From Alectoria sarmentosa (lineage: Eukaryota; Ascomycota; Lecanoromycetes; Lecanorales; Parmeliaceae): a stretch of 64,000 nucleotides of DNA. A program made the translations under genes and the position numbers. Below the pieces are notes generated by a model. It searched no databases. It saw only the letters and a list, made by a program, of their open reading frames with translations, and was not told the origin of the DNA. Each line of letters opens with the position of its first letter. Position 1 is the stretch's first letter. Shown piece after piece: positions 1 through 12,351 of this stretch. The stretch is taken from the NCBI GenBank assembly GCA_009733775.1, contig WOGZ01000034.1, positions 1 through 64,000 of the forward strand, in the 5' to 3' direction.

Positions 1-3000
1 TATTTTAATCGAATTTATTTATAATTTATCGATAAATATTAATAAATTTAAAAAAAAAAAATTTTTAAATATGAATTTTACATTTAAAAATGTTTATTTA
101 TAAATCGGTTTTTTTTAACTTTTGAAAAATTAATTCAATATATTAAACGTGTTTTTTTTTATTTTATTATAAATGAAAATATTATTTAAATATTTAAAGA
201 AAATGTTATTTATATATTGTTAATAAATAACATAATTATTTATTAATTTAAATAAAAATATTAAATGTTTATATATTTTAAAAAAGATAATAAATATAAT
301 AAAGTTTTCGTTATTTAAATACATTTAAAGTTTATTAAAAAAATTAATAATCTTAAATCGTATAAAATATTTACAATTTTATATTTTTATTAAAATCTTA
401 TTTATAAATGAAATAAAATATCGATTTTTTTTAATAATAACATTTAATTTTCGATAATTCATATAAAAGCGTAAATCTTTATTTGATTTTTTAATAAATA
501 AAATAAATAAGACGAATAAAGCATAATTAAATACGATAAATTCTTTTCTTAAATATTTAATTAAATATTTTCTCAATTTATTCGAATTTGTGATTTGATA
601 ATAAATAAATTCGATTTTTAAATAATGTATTTTTATTTATTTTATCAGCGAATTTCAATTTGTGATTATAAAAACGATGTAAAAATAATATATTCGTTTA
701 TAATTTATTAAAAACATTTACGTAATTATAATAATTTAAAGGAAATTTATTAAACAGTTTTTGAGAAATAAGAATTTCAACATTATTAATTTAAACGTTT
801 TTTGATATGTAAACTTTATAACATTTTTTGTATTTAATTTCGAAGTCGCATAAATTTGATTTATTAATCGATATACGATTATTTCGTTACAATTATGATA
901 TAATTTCGAGAGATTTATTAAAAATATCGTAGATTTCATTTATTGTTAAAGAAAAGAGTTTATTTTCTTTATTTTGAATTGAATAATAATAAATAAAAGC
1001 GTTAATTTTAATACTATCGATGAAATTAAATTTTTTAATTATTTCTTTTACGAATGTTTTAAATGTTAATATTGATTTAATTTTTTTTTAAAATGTCTTT
1101 AAAATAATTTATATCGAAGTTATCTTCGTTCGATTTATTTTTAACGATAAATTCAAAAAATCGTAAAAAAATAATAAATGATGTTATTAATAAAAATTAT
1201 AAATTTTTAAATATTAATATCTTATTATTATTATATTTATATCGTTTAAATATAAATAATATTATATCTTTTAACATATCGAGAATTATTTTATATTTAT
1301 TTTTTATAATTTTTCGAAAATTAAATCGTATTATTTCAACGAAATAATAAATATAAAATAAAGTTTTTTTTTATAATTATATACGTTCAAAATAAATAAA
1401 AGACAATAAATAATAAATTATTTAAATAATCGTTTATTATAATTTTATAATAATTTTGATTTAAAAAGAAAATAAAACTCGATTTATAAACGTTTATATA
1501 TTTTAAATACGATAATTTTATTAATAACGATATAAATTTCAATGCATTCGCAATTTACAAGTCAATTCGTAATTATTATTCGAAAGAATCGACGTGTTAA
1601 AAAATCATTTAAAATATTCGTTAAACTCACGTTCGTATTATTTCTTTTCGCGATTTGAAAATAATTAATCTTTTTTCGAATTATTCGAAGAGTTTTATAA
1701 ATTATCGTCGTTTTTATTATTCATTTTTATAATACACATTCGAAAAACTTTTTTATTCGATTGAAAATAATTACGTTTAATGTATTCAATTTAATTATAA
1801 TTATAATTTATAAACTTTTTAATATCGATTTTCACTTTAACTTTAATAAATAAAATCGACGTAATAAATTTTATAAATGTTATTATAATTCGAATTTTTA
1901 TTGTAATTAATATAATCGATTTCTTTATTAAAAATGCAATTTTAAATATAAATATTTTAAACTCTTTTTTATATTTAGCACGCTAAATATTATTTAATTT
2001 TCGTAAATATTTTTTCATATTTGTTAATTTACTAAAATCTTTATATGCGTCTTAATTTTTCATAATTTTTCACGAATTTTTAAAAGTAAGTGATATATTA
2101 TATTATTTTTATTTTTATTAATAATTTAATTAAATCGAATAAAGTCGACGTAAAATTTTATAAAAGATATAATATTTTATTGAAGTAAGTTATATTATCG
2201 TTTCGCATTTTTTTATTAATTTAAATATTCGTAAATGTTCACTAAATTATTTATTTTCTTTTTATAAAATTCGTATAAATTTAAATAATTTTTTAATCGA
2301 GGTTTTATCGTTTATTTTAAAGCTTTTTTTTCAATTTAAAAATGATATAAATTACTTTAAACTCAATAACAAAATATTAATCGTGATAAATAATAAATTT
2401 GTGATTTATTTTAAAAAATTATTCATTTTATATAAGATTTCTTTTATTCGTAAAAGTAGAAAAGTCAAATAATGTAAAAGATTTAATTTTTTTTAAAGTT
2501 AATTTATTGAATTTTCTAGCATAAAAGTTCTTATCGATAATAATTATTTCGAAATATTCTTCAAAAATATCATTATTATCTTGCAATTTCTCGTATTATT
2601 TTATAAATTATTTAAATCTATCACATTCGATACGAATGTTTTTAATTATCTTTTAAATATCAATAAACGTTTTTTTAGGATACGCTTAAAATTGTGTTAA
2701 ATTAACGATATTTTATACAATATCGATATTAATAACTTTTTTTTAAAAAATAATTCATAATAAAATAACGTTATAATTATTTATTTAAATTAAAAAGTTT
2801 ATTATTAAATTACGTCATTTTGCACGATTATGTCGAAATATTTTATATATAATTAAAGAAAATATAAAAGTTGAAAATTATTTAGATGAAAAAGAATTTT
2901 TTTTTAAAAGAAAATAAAGAGTTATTAAAATATTTCGATAAAAATAATGTTAGAAAAAATTGTGTTAAAGAAAACTATAAATACTTTTCATTTAATGTAT

Positions 3001-3716
3001 TTAATATATTTAACAATTTTTTATATAATAAAGAAATTTGACTTTGTATTTAAATAATTATATAAAAGTGTTATTTAATCGTTTATTTATTTATCGAGAT
3101 TTCGTGAAAATAATGTGTTAATTAAATAACGTTTTTTCAATTTCGTTATTTATGCAAAGAATATTTATTATATCGTTATCGACTTCGTGCGAGAAAATTT
3201 GATAATGCGAAGTGAAAAAGAAAAACTTTAAAAGATTATAAAATCGTGATTTTTTATTCGATGATGATGTCGTAAAAGATTTAAATATCTTTAATAATAA
3301 TCTTTCGAACGATATAATCGATATTGTCTTAATTTGAATTATATAAAAATAATATATAATTATTTCTTTCGATTCGTTAATTAAACGAATATTTTAATAT
3401 CTTTTTTATATTCGTTATTGTTAACGAAATAAATCGCTATCTCGATGCGAATTATTCGAATTTTAATTATCATAAATAATTTAATTCAAAAATACGATAT
3501 TTTAATAATTTTTATATTTTAATAAAGTTTTTATTAATACGATTTTTTAAATTCGTTAATTAATACGAATAAAATAAGTAAAATAACTTAATTATAATGT
3601 TAAAATTAATATAAAATTATATTATATAAATATATTAAATAAGATAATTAAGTGAAAAGAAAATATATATATATAAAAAAAGCGTTTATATAAAAATAAA
3701 AATCTTTATTAAATTA
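1..3716. other. RIP-degraded AT-rich block, left part
   Basis: Almost pure A/T with stops in every frame. CpA is rare, TpA is everywhere, and CpG (tcg, acg, gcg) persists, the pattern left by repeat-induced point mutation of CpA. Apart from the reverse-transcriptase relic near the left edge no protein can be read. A short frame at 736-939 (minus) lies where the region upstream of a Gypsy reverse transcriptase would be, but I cannot match it to protease or gag. The block is best seen as one or more dead retrotransposons running off the left edge. Confidence 0.8.
228..576 (-). pseudogene. Ty3/Gypsy reverse transcriptase relic, RIP-mutated
   Basis: Read on the minus strand, a 65-codon frame (576 to 379) keeps the Gypsy signature: a VLFILFIKK-like stretch where families have PVLFVKK, then LRFYMNYRKLN for LRFCVDYRxLN, then KNRYFISFINKIL for KNRYPLPLINEIL. 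In the same frame past the stop the text continues as CKYFIRFKIINFFNKL, matching the AKYFTKFDIIxAFNKL block of Tf2-like elements, with further stops. The replacements are mostly those expected from C-to-T and G-to-A. The integrase side would lie beyond the left edge and gag/protease to the right. It is non-functional; assignment to Ty3/Gypsy rests on motif order only. Confidence 0.75.
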
Positions 3717-3839
3717 CGCTAAACTCAATCGAGTAATGTTAAAAAAATGTAATATTAAAAAAAGTTAACTTTATTAAAAATATAAAATACGCTTATAACA
3801 TTTTTAATTATTATTTTAATAATTAACTTAATCGTAATA

Positions 3840-4145
3840 CGATAAATATATATAATTAATATAACTATTAAATATATATAATTAATATATTTAATATAAT
3901 TATTAAATATATAATTAATATAATTATTAAGTATATAATTTATATAAATATTAAATATATATAATTAATATAATTAATATAATTATTATATATATATAAT
4001 TAATATAATTATTAAATATATATAATTAATATAAATGATAATATTATTAAATATATATAATTAACATAATTAATATAATTATTAAATATATATAATTAAT
4101 ATAATTAATAAATATATATAATTAATATAATTAATATAAATATAT
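3840..4145. repeat. TA-rich simple repeat tract
   Basis: Iterated variants of a taaatatatataattaata unit, roughly 30-60 bp apart, with no C or G for long stretches. It probably arose from RIP plus slippage inside the dead element. Confidence 0.7.
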
Positions 4146-4449
4146 AAATATATAAAATACTTACGCAAATTATATTAACTAAAATAATAATTAAAAAAAT
4201 AATTAAAAAAATTAAATATTTTATATATATTAATTTTATAAAATAAAGTCACGAATATAACATTTTATAAAATAATTTATTAAAAAGTTATATTATTTTA
4301 TAAATAATATAAATTAAAAAGTTTTAATTTTATTTCGTATTATAATGTAGCTGAAAAGCTTAAACTCACATTATTTTATATCTTTTCGATTTATATATAT
4401 AATCTCTTTTTTGTTCTTTTTCTCGTTTTTTTTTCTCGTTCTTTTATTA

Positions 4450-6203
4450 AACCTCGCGTACTTTTATTATTTTATTAATTTAAATTAACTTTCACTTATT
4501 CAAATTAAAACGATTTTCGTTATAGAAATTTTCGAAATATAAGTTTCATTCGTGTAAAAGACTTACGAGAATTTATAAATTCATTTTTATATAAGCGACG
4601 ATCGATTCATATGCAATTAAAAATAAATATATTAATTATTCAAAATCTTTTTTAATAAACGCATTTTATATATAAAAGATTATTATCTTTTTATAACGTT
4701 AATAAAAATTTACTTTTTCAATTGAAATTATTTCAACTTTTTATATTATTTTAATTTGTATTTTATAATAATAAAAAAATTTTAACATCGTGATAAAGTT
4801 ATTAATATAATTTTCGATTTCTTTTTCGCGATTTTTCGATATTGATTTAATATTTAATATAAAACGTATAATGTTATATAAATAATAATATCGCGAGATA
4901 TAAATTAACGAAGTTATATTATTACAATCGTTTTTGCGCTTTTAATATCGTTAATATATATATTACGTTACATTAAAAAAGAATTTATAATATTCTTAAC
5001 AACAATCTTAAAAAATCTATTTAAAATTAATTCTTCATTGTAATTATTAAAGCGAAAGATTTCGTATTAATTAAAAATTAAATAATTTTTTTTCAAAATT
5101 GCATTATTATTCTCGTTTTTCGAATTAACAATATTAAAAAAATAAAATCTTTTATTAATATAACATAAAATAAATTTAATTCGAAAAAAAAGAATTTACA
5201 TTTTCGTTAAATAAATACAAATTGCGATATTACAATAATTATAAATTTCTTAAAAAAACGCTTATTGAATTTTAAAAATAATTATAATAATTACGTATAT
5301 AATTCGAAATTAATAAACGTAAAACTTAATTTAATTTTTTTTAATGTAAAAACATTATTTGCAATTTTCGACGACGTTTTAATTAATATATTAAATATAA
5401 TATAAATGCTTAAAGTTGAAAAAATAATATAATAAACATTAATAAAGCTTTGTTACGATTAATAATATTAATAATTAAATTAAAATTATTTAATTTAATG
5501 CACATATTTCAATATTATTATAACGTTTAAAAGTAATTATTATATTATTTTATGATTAAAAAATAAGAAATTATACAAAATAATTCTCTTAAAGCGTTTA
5601 AGTTCGTGATAATAAATAAAGATAATTTATATTTATTTATTTATTTTATATATGCAATTTATAATTATTATTTTTTAATTATTTTTTAACATTTTTTGAT
5701 AAAAGTACGCGAGAAAAAGAAATATGTAATATAATTTTTTAAGTTTTTTAAAAATTTACTGTATTACTCGTATAATGCGTATAATTATTTAAGTAAAATT
5801 TATATAAGCGTAAATAATCTTAGATTTTCACGACGCATTTTTATTTTTATATTATAAATATCGCGATATTTTAAAAAAGATCTTTCTCGTTTACGTTTTA
5901 ATATAAATTATAAAAAATATTATTTAATATAACACGATTTATCGTTATTTTCAATATTTACTTTTTTATTTAATTAATCAAATTAATCGTTTAATGAATT
6001 ATATAAATTATTCGTTTATTAAAATTATGATTGTAAAACGCGTTTTTAACTTTTAAGCATTATTTTTTTTATTTTTTTATTAAAATTCAAAACGCAATTA
6101 AATAAAAAAATATATTCGTTTTATTAATCTATTTTTATTTAGCTATAAAAGTACGTATATATATAAAAAAAGTGCGTATATATATTAAAAAATAATATAC
6201 GAG
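4450..6203. mobile_element. RIP-eroded copy of the 34204-39211 TIR element (inverted)
   Basis: Read left to right, this stretch aligns collinearly with the reverse complement of about 34270-36300. Examples: the taataatattaataat core near 5460 pairs with the same core near 35310, the aataataatatcgcg string near 4890 pairs with one near 35900, and attcgtttt attaat near 6115 pairs with sequence just inside the left TIR of the other copy. Most differences are C/T and G/A transitions, so both copies were RIPped separately. The other copy has about 400 bp extra next to the TIR. The far (left) end of this copy is not recognisable; the collinear match fades near 4450. No protein can be read. Confidence 0.7.
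6151..6203. repeat. RIP-mutated TIR relic
   Basis: The string gtacgtatat, then aaaaaaagtgcgtatat, then a further aaaaaataatatacgag matches in order the right TIR at 39146-39211 (two caaaaagtggtgta-type units) after C-to-T and G-to-A changes. It lies where the element body homology ends, so it marks the end of the eroded copy. Confidence 0.55.
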
Positions 6204-6540
6204 TATTAATATTCTTTGTTAATAATTTTTTAATAAATCTCGAAATAATAAATAATAAGTCTTTTAATAACTTTTTATTATTAACTTTTATTTATAAAAT
6301 TCATACATTATTAATATAAGATTAAAAATAAAAGATTTTCTATTTATTTTATGATTCAAATGTAAAATTTATCGTTTATCTTAATTTCTTCGTTTAAGTT
6401 CTTTTTGTTTAACACTATTTGAAATTAATAATTACGACGATCGTTACTCTCATTCTCGAATAAGTTGTTTAATTTCGAATTAAATATTCAAATTTGGTTT
6501 TAACTTATTTGATTTATATAAAATCTTAAGCATGCATTTG
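6204..6540. other. AT-rich skirt of the RIP block
   Basis: Composition stays AT-rich for about 330 bp past the TIR relic, then changes within some 20 bp near 6530-6550 to ordinary sequence. No gene seen. RIP leakage or another short relic would both explain it. Confidence 0.6.
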
Positions 6541-6773
6541 AAGGTGTGGCAGGTCCGATTTTGTTTTCGTACTCAAGTATTGAGAGTGAGGACTCTTTTA
6601 AAGTATGTCTCTGTCCTTGATGGTGGCCCTAAAAGAAATACTTCGACCCTTTCGAAAAGGAACAGCTCCAAAGAAACAGGTTCATAGCCGCACATTGTAG
6701 CTGTGTGTCTCATATATTCTACGTTTCTCTCGCATTAGGCGGTACCTGTAGTCCATAATTTGCCGCCTATGTC

Positions 6774-7182
6774 ATGCAAGCGCACCTAAAGACGAAGGAA
6801 TATCTCAAGTCACTTGAGTCAGAGTTAACAGAGAGGTGGGAAAAGTTCAGTCATTTCACTTCAATGCGCGAGGGTATTTATTCAGAGAATTTCCCTATGT
6901 ACACTGGGTCCCCTGACTTCCTGGACCCGCCTGATGAGATTAAGATCCCTCATGATGGTTCCGGCTGGCCAGGGATTGCATTCGCGAAGATTAAGAATTT
7001 GGGAGAGGCGATGGCGAAACTGGTGTAGGAATAACTGGAGAGGTATCTAAGCAGTGGGCGATATCATCTGACGCTGTGAAGAAAGGAAAACGCGCGGTGG
7101 CTTCGGTCGAGCTGGGACTGCTGCTCGGGCGGGGGCCTGAGGGTTTAGAGGAGATATTGAAGAAGATGGTCAACGGGTAGAC
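6774..7182 (+). pseudogene. Unrecognised reading frame, probably broken
   Basis: An 84-codon frame opens with ATG at 6774; it is rich in charged residues and includes a SPDFLDPPDEIKIPHDGSGWPG stretch that looks protein-like. It stops at 7026-7028, while a neighbouring frame carries on with a plausible sequence ending in EGLEEILKKMVNG and a stop near 7180. A short intron or a frameshift around 7000-7030 would join them. I do not recognise the family. It lies 230 bp from the RIP block. Low confidence that it is expressed. Confidence 0.3.
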
Positions 7183-8560
7183 TATCAGTCTGTTGGTCTT
7201 CTGAGTTTGAGCTGGCTCGACATACGTCGCATCTTCTGTAGGACAGCTTCCCAACAATTTCTTCTATGAGTGTCGTGGACCATTTTTTCATGTCTTCGGC
7301 TCTGTGAGATATTTTTCAAAGTACTGCTCCCGGGGATCCCGCTGCGACTCTAATTCTGCACTCCGGCAAACATCAAGTATGAAATAAAACCCTGACGTAT
7401 TTCTCGGCGTGCCAGGCGAGGTGTTTGAAATAGTGAAAATCAAAGCGGTGCAATTTCCCATAACATCGACAAAATCAGCCTTTTGAAGCCCCATGTTGCC
7501 ATGTCAATGCCCAGCATAAGGTGCCTTCATACACACATTATACATATCTCGGCATGATGCCGAAAGCAGCTTGAAATCCAGAAAACTCAGCATATGATAT
7601 TGCAGCTTTGTCCGACAGATTGCCTGGCTCTCTCCAAAACCCGCCTAAAAAATCAATAGACTGAAAGGACACTTTGGTGACGTGATAAGTGGGATTTTGT
7701 GCAGCATTACGTGGCGCCAAAAGCCCCACTGCTCCTCCGAGATCAGCCGCCCGCTTGCATGGAAAGAGGACCAAGAGTTGTGGGCGGATACTTAATATGC
7801 ACATTTGAGATCAAACGTAACCTCTGTCTGCTGTTTTGCTGGTCTGTACACACCCAGTCACATTAGCTGGTTGAAGATAGGTTCAGGCATTCATGACATG
7901 ATGTACAGACCAACGATCTATCTTGATACATGTCCTGGTAAGATGAATTCTCCCTTTCTCGACACGGACAATCAAAAGCCCTAAGATTTTGCAATGCGAT
8001 TACTTTCCGAAAGAGATGCATAGTAAAAGTCTTGGCTGTAAGGTACTAGATAATCTTATAGACACTTTGTGCCATTGAATCTTGGTTGCGATTTAAGTCT
8101 TTGTCAACTTGTGATGAGAGTCTAAAGTCGCCTTTGGGGGATTTAAACCCTAAATCCACTTATATTTTTCAGCGTCCTGACACCCGACTTCAGGTTAAAG
8201 GTTCTCTATAACCCTCACCCCTGCAACGAGAACCCTGTTTCGATGATATTAGGCCAGATGGAGACATGCCTGGTGAAGGAGAGAAGAGTACGAAAATATT
8301 TGAGAGAGTGAAATGTCTAAGAATACAGCTAATGGACGTACACACGATGTAGAAAAATAACCAGCGAAGCTTCTCACACACCTAGCGAAACCAGAATCCT
8401 TGAACCCGCTACTACAAACATTATGGGATAAAAATTCGTATGTCAAACAAACACCTAGCACACACTGCCGATTATCTCGATGCAGCTTGCCCTAACAATA
8501 TCTTTCATCGCCACAACTCCCATGAAGACTAGGTCGTCCTAGGTTGACTCTAACTCGAAC
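7183..8560. other. No gene recognised
   Basis: Ordinary base composition with only short overlapping frames on both strands. No signal peptide, domain motif or well-spliced gene could be read. Confidence 0.5.
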
Positions 8561-8631
8561 CTCTCAGTCTTGTATTGCCGATTGTTGTTTGATGAGATCA
8601 AAAGCTGAGATGATGCGGAAGACGATTGCGA

Positions 8632-8857
8632 CTAATCTAGCACTGATCGTAACGGTCAGGATGAAGTCTGACTTTAAATATATATTGACCTTACCGGTGC
8701 CATTATTTCCAACAAACGAAGGAGGACCAGCGCATTTCCCGGGGTGATTATTACACCACCCCCCTGTATCCGGGTGTAGCGGGACGGCAGGGACTGATAG
8801 TGCGACCGCTGAAAGGGTCAGTAGAAGTAGTGCCGAAAGATGATCGAAGAAACGCAT
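8632..8857 (-). CDS. Small secreted peptide, 57 aa, WC(6)C core
   Basis: The start is ATG at 8857. Residues 1-24 form a classical signal peptide (short polar start, then a LLLLTLSAVAL core, cleavage near VPA). The mature part is about 33 residues with only two cysteines, in a GGWCNNHPGKCAGPP motif. An intron at 8643-8694 has a clean GTAAGG donor, a CTGAC branch site and a CAG acceptor; splicing it gives a protein ending VLD. Without splicing the frame runs to 8564. The Trp-Cys...Gly-x-Cys spacing faintly recalls fungal alpha-type pheromone peptides, but there is one copy and no Lys-Arg processing sites, so an effector-like or other secreted peptide is at least as likely. Confidence 0.55.
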
Positions 8858-8859
8858 AG

Positions 8860-10356
8860 TTGAAGAATAAAATGCGAAGAGGTGAGATCGATGGTGAGTT
8901 AATCTGGTAAGTGAAGATTTCAGAGAAGACTAAGAAGCTGTGGAGAGGTGCTGTCAGAGGATGCTGAACGATGTGCGATCTCGCTCTTTATACATCGCAT
9001 TAATTGAAAGGAGAGACACCGCAACAAGTCTTCAAAACACTAGCAAATCTCATTCGGCTCGGCGTGGATGCCAATACGGAGGCGATGCATCCCTCAAAAA
9101 AGAGGTTGCGACCTAAAAGATCTGACCGAAAAGATCCACGAATCGTCTGCCATGTTGTTCTTCGGTTTGGCGATGATTGGGAATAGCAGCTTCGTAGCAG
9201 CCATTTCGACCAATGCGAGATGGATGCCTCGGCAACCCGTGGGTCTCTGGAGCCAGTGCCTCGAGCGCCATCTCTTAGTGTCACAGGTATGAGCCCCAAT
9301 ACATTATAATCATGACAGATTCAACGGATAATCCTTCGGCCGGCGCAGAAGTCTGACTGGTTCCAGGCACCCTCTCGAGACTGTGCCACATGCGACCCAA
9401 CGACGGATTGTAAGAGATTACTTGTATCATTGCCTTATCGTATTACGCTCGATGCTTTCTTCTATCTGAGTGGACACAGTCTGCGATTTCCTTAAAGCAT
9501 CATCTAAAGACTCGGATTCGAGTGATGCATACCGTTGCTGACTAAGCTATTCCAGGGTCTCCGTCTTACCGCATGCTGTTAGCTTCTGCTGCAGAGCCTA
9601 GGTAGTGAGCCATCAGGAGTACGGCTCCGGCCGCCCGATTGACTATTTACTACCGAGGCGTGCTGTCAGCTTTTCGTCTGATGCCATCTCAACAGAGCAA
9701 ATCACCGCTCGGCGGTTCTGAACTAGCGGCGACAGTTGACCAGCGAATTCATGCAAGTAATGGAAAATAGATGGTACATGCGACCCTGAAAGTCGAGAAC
9801 CTCTCGTCAATGTTAAGGGGCGCAGTTCCAACGGCCTCGTATGTGAGTTCTAAGCTGCCCTTGGAATTGACTGCTGCGGCTGCGACCCTAGACTCGAAGC
9901 TTCATCGTTCTTGATGAGAAGCTGAGAACTTAGGCCAGATGCCTCAATTTCGTCTTCTTGGCAACTTTATCAGAATGCCCGAGGCAATGCACAAAGATAT
10001 TCAGTCTTACACAGTGCATGTTTTATCCCTGCTACCCGTCAGTCAGACCGACTTCTCCAAGCTCAGCTCTTGCAATTCGCAGTGTGGCTATCCGAAATGA
10101 AATTCTTGACAGAGCTTGGTTGCGGCATTTGCGCTGGACTCCGGCCAGATTGCAGTGCTCCTTCAACGGCCCTTGGTATATAGATCCATGTTCGATCTTT
10201 CGCTCTTGGTCCTGTTGCGTTACTACTTCTCCACGCCTTCATAAACGAGACCTGCCGTCTTTTAGTTCCTTTTTCTCACATTAGATTCGCCAAACCTCAA
10301 CCTGTCTCTCATCTTCATAGCGGATCTCGCTGTCGACCAAACTTTCCATCCGAGCC
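8860..10356. other. No gene recognised
   Basis: Intergenic sequence between the divergently oriented secreted-peptide gene and the rhodopsin-domain gene. Several short frames overlap on both strands and none has a recognisable motif. Promoters for both neighbours presumably lie here. Confidence 0.45.
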
Positions 10357-11797
10357 ATGAAGGAGTCCCCAGGGAAGATGTATGCCTTGACGACTGTGTT
10401 GACCATTTTGGCAATCGTAGCCGTTATTCTACGGTTCTACGCTCGACGTATCAAGAAGATTCGTCCCTCATGGGACGACTATCTAGTTGTGCTTGCATTA
10501 GTGTGTTGTTCCTTGGAATCATGATATCTGGGCCAGTGCACTTACAGACTTGTGCGTTCAAAAGGTCTCCACGATTGGCACAGGAGTTTGCATGTTTGTC
10601 GGTAAGTAAATCCAGCTAGGTAGATTCTGCAAGGTCGCTGATATTGAATGTGCAGGTGCCGCAATCGGAGACCTTGGTAGGCATACGAACGTCACGCCTG
10701 ACGGCATGCCGATCTTCAATCGCCGCATGGAAGTGCTTTTCAAAGTAGGTCTCAATATTCCCAAGTCAGTCTACTGAATGGTGCCGATCTGAAGTTTTCA
10801 CAGATCATTTATATTTCACAACTGACGCAGACGGTCGCCTTTGGACTTACCAAAGTCGCCGTCGTTCTTTTTTATCGAAGGTAGCATGCCCCAACCGCTT
10901 CACACTGAGACATTTGGCCAGGCTGACCTTCGTACCAGAATCTTTACAGTCAGAACGTTCTCCATCATCTCATGGGTCATGATTGGTCTGACCATTACAT
11001 GGACCATCGCGTTCTTTGCAGCCAATCTGCTACAGTGCTCGCCCATCTCCTACAATTGGGCTAGCTTAGATGCTACTTCTGGCACTTGCATTCACACAAC
11101 AATGATGTACTTGGCGCAGGCTTGGTCTGATGTATTCACTGACATTCTAATCCTTTCGATGCCCCTGCCATGGGTATGTAAACTTCCTTTGGCTCCGAAT
11201 AGTGGCTAACTCAGATCAGATCTGGAGACTCCAGATGGCACGGATGCGGAAGTTTCTTCTGTTCCTCATGTTTCAACTAGGAGCGCTGTGAGCATTCTCT
11301 TAGAATTATTTACTTTATGCTCATGAGTGTTAGTGTTGTTGGTGCAGGGGTCGCAAAGCTCGTGGTCTTCCATAAAATCGCAATTGGTACGCATTTCACG
11401 TCCTAATCCGTTTTTTTTTCCCTTTTTTTAGCAGTCTCGCAGCATACTGACTCCTATGAAATTATAGACGTTGCCGAAGGAGATGCAGATGTGACATGTA
11501 CGTATATTGTGCGCCCTGGCAGACCGGAATCTCGCTTACTGAAGGAAAGATTTACTCACGCCCACTGTGTATTGGCCCATGGTCGAATCGTCATTAGGCA
11601 TTGTAGGCGCCTGCCTCCCTTTGCTCCGACCCATCTTTACAGACACTCCTGCGAAAGATACATTTTCGAGTCTACGCGCCATGATGTCACTCTCGTCCCT
11701 TCGCAGCAATAATTCCAAGATACCATCTCAAGGCTACGATGAATTAGAGTCTGGAGGTATTCAGGCTCCTCAAAAACATCTTGTCGACGGAGTGTAG
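10357..11797 (+). CDS. Rhodopsin-domain integral membrane protein (PTH11/SC1-type), nine exons
   Basis: Seven-helix fungal membrane protein of the rhodopsin-domain superfamily that includes PTH11-like and satratoxin-cluster SC4-like proteins; the substrate or ligand is unknown. Marks: first helix followed by RFYARRIKKIRPSWDDYLVV, the family's R-x-D-D element; FYRRIF before a helix; LLQCSPISYNW; CIHTTMMYLAQAWSDVFTDILILSMPLPWIW; then VYWPMVESSLGIVGACLPLLRP. Exons as read: 10357-~10504, 10548-10601, 10656-10744, 10804-10880, 10939-11173, 11220-11287, 11334-11386, 11468-11497, 11550-11797. Phases agree at every junction except the first, where the donor (10501-10507) is uncertain. About 333 aa. 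The C-terminal tail is cytosolic-looking and Ser-rich. Appears intact. Confidence 0.8.
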
Positions 11798-12351
11798 ATG
11801 TGATAAAATGCATCCGGAAGTGAGAATAGGGGAGAAATTTGACAGGCCAAAGATTGAAAAAGTACGAGACCCACAGTGTAATCAGCGGGGATTGTTCCAA
11901 AATATTTGCAGTCTGAGGCGTAGGACTTCAAATCATCACGCCAGACTTGAGCCTTATCCTCATTCGGTCCGAGAGTCTTGCTATTAATTACACTCATCCA
12001 TTCACACTCACAGCTCAAGACCACGTTGTTCTGGAGTCAAATTCATGCTGCATATAGTCAAGATCAAGACATGATTCCTACTTTCCTGTTTCGTGTTCGT
12101 CAAGTTATATTTACCGATCGAGATTAATGGCAGGATTGTCACGCGCCCTGATGAGATCGGTACTGCATGAATCTGAAAACAGAATACAGGAGAAATGGGC
12201 TCGTAGCGCGTGGCAACCTCGCTGTATATTCTGTTACCGCTCTCAACAACATTTGCCTGGCAGTTAATCTGCCTACTTGAAGTACAAAAATGACCGGGCT
12301 TAACTTAGAACATTGATGAGGCAATTCACAGTCAGCAAGATGTGCTCATGA
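11798..12351. other. Intergenic, no gene seen
   Basis: Spacer between two convergent genes. Short overlapping frames only. Confidence 0.5.
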
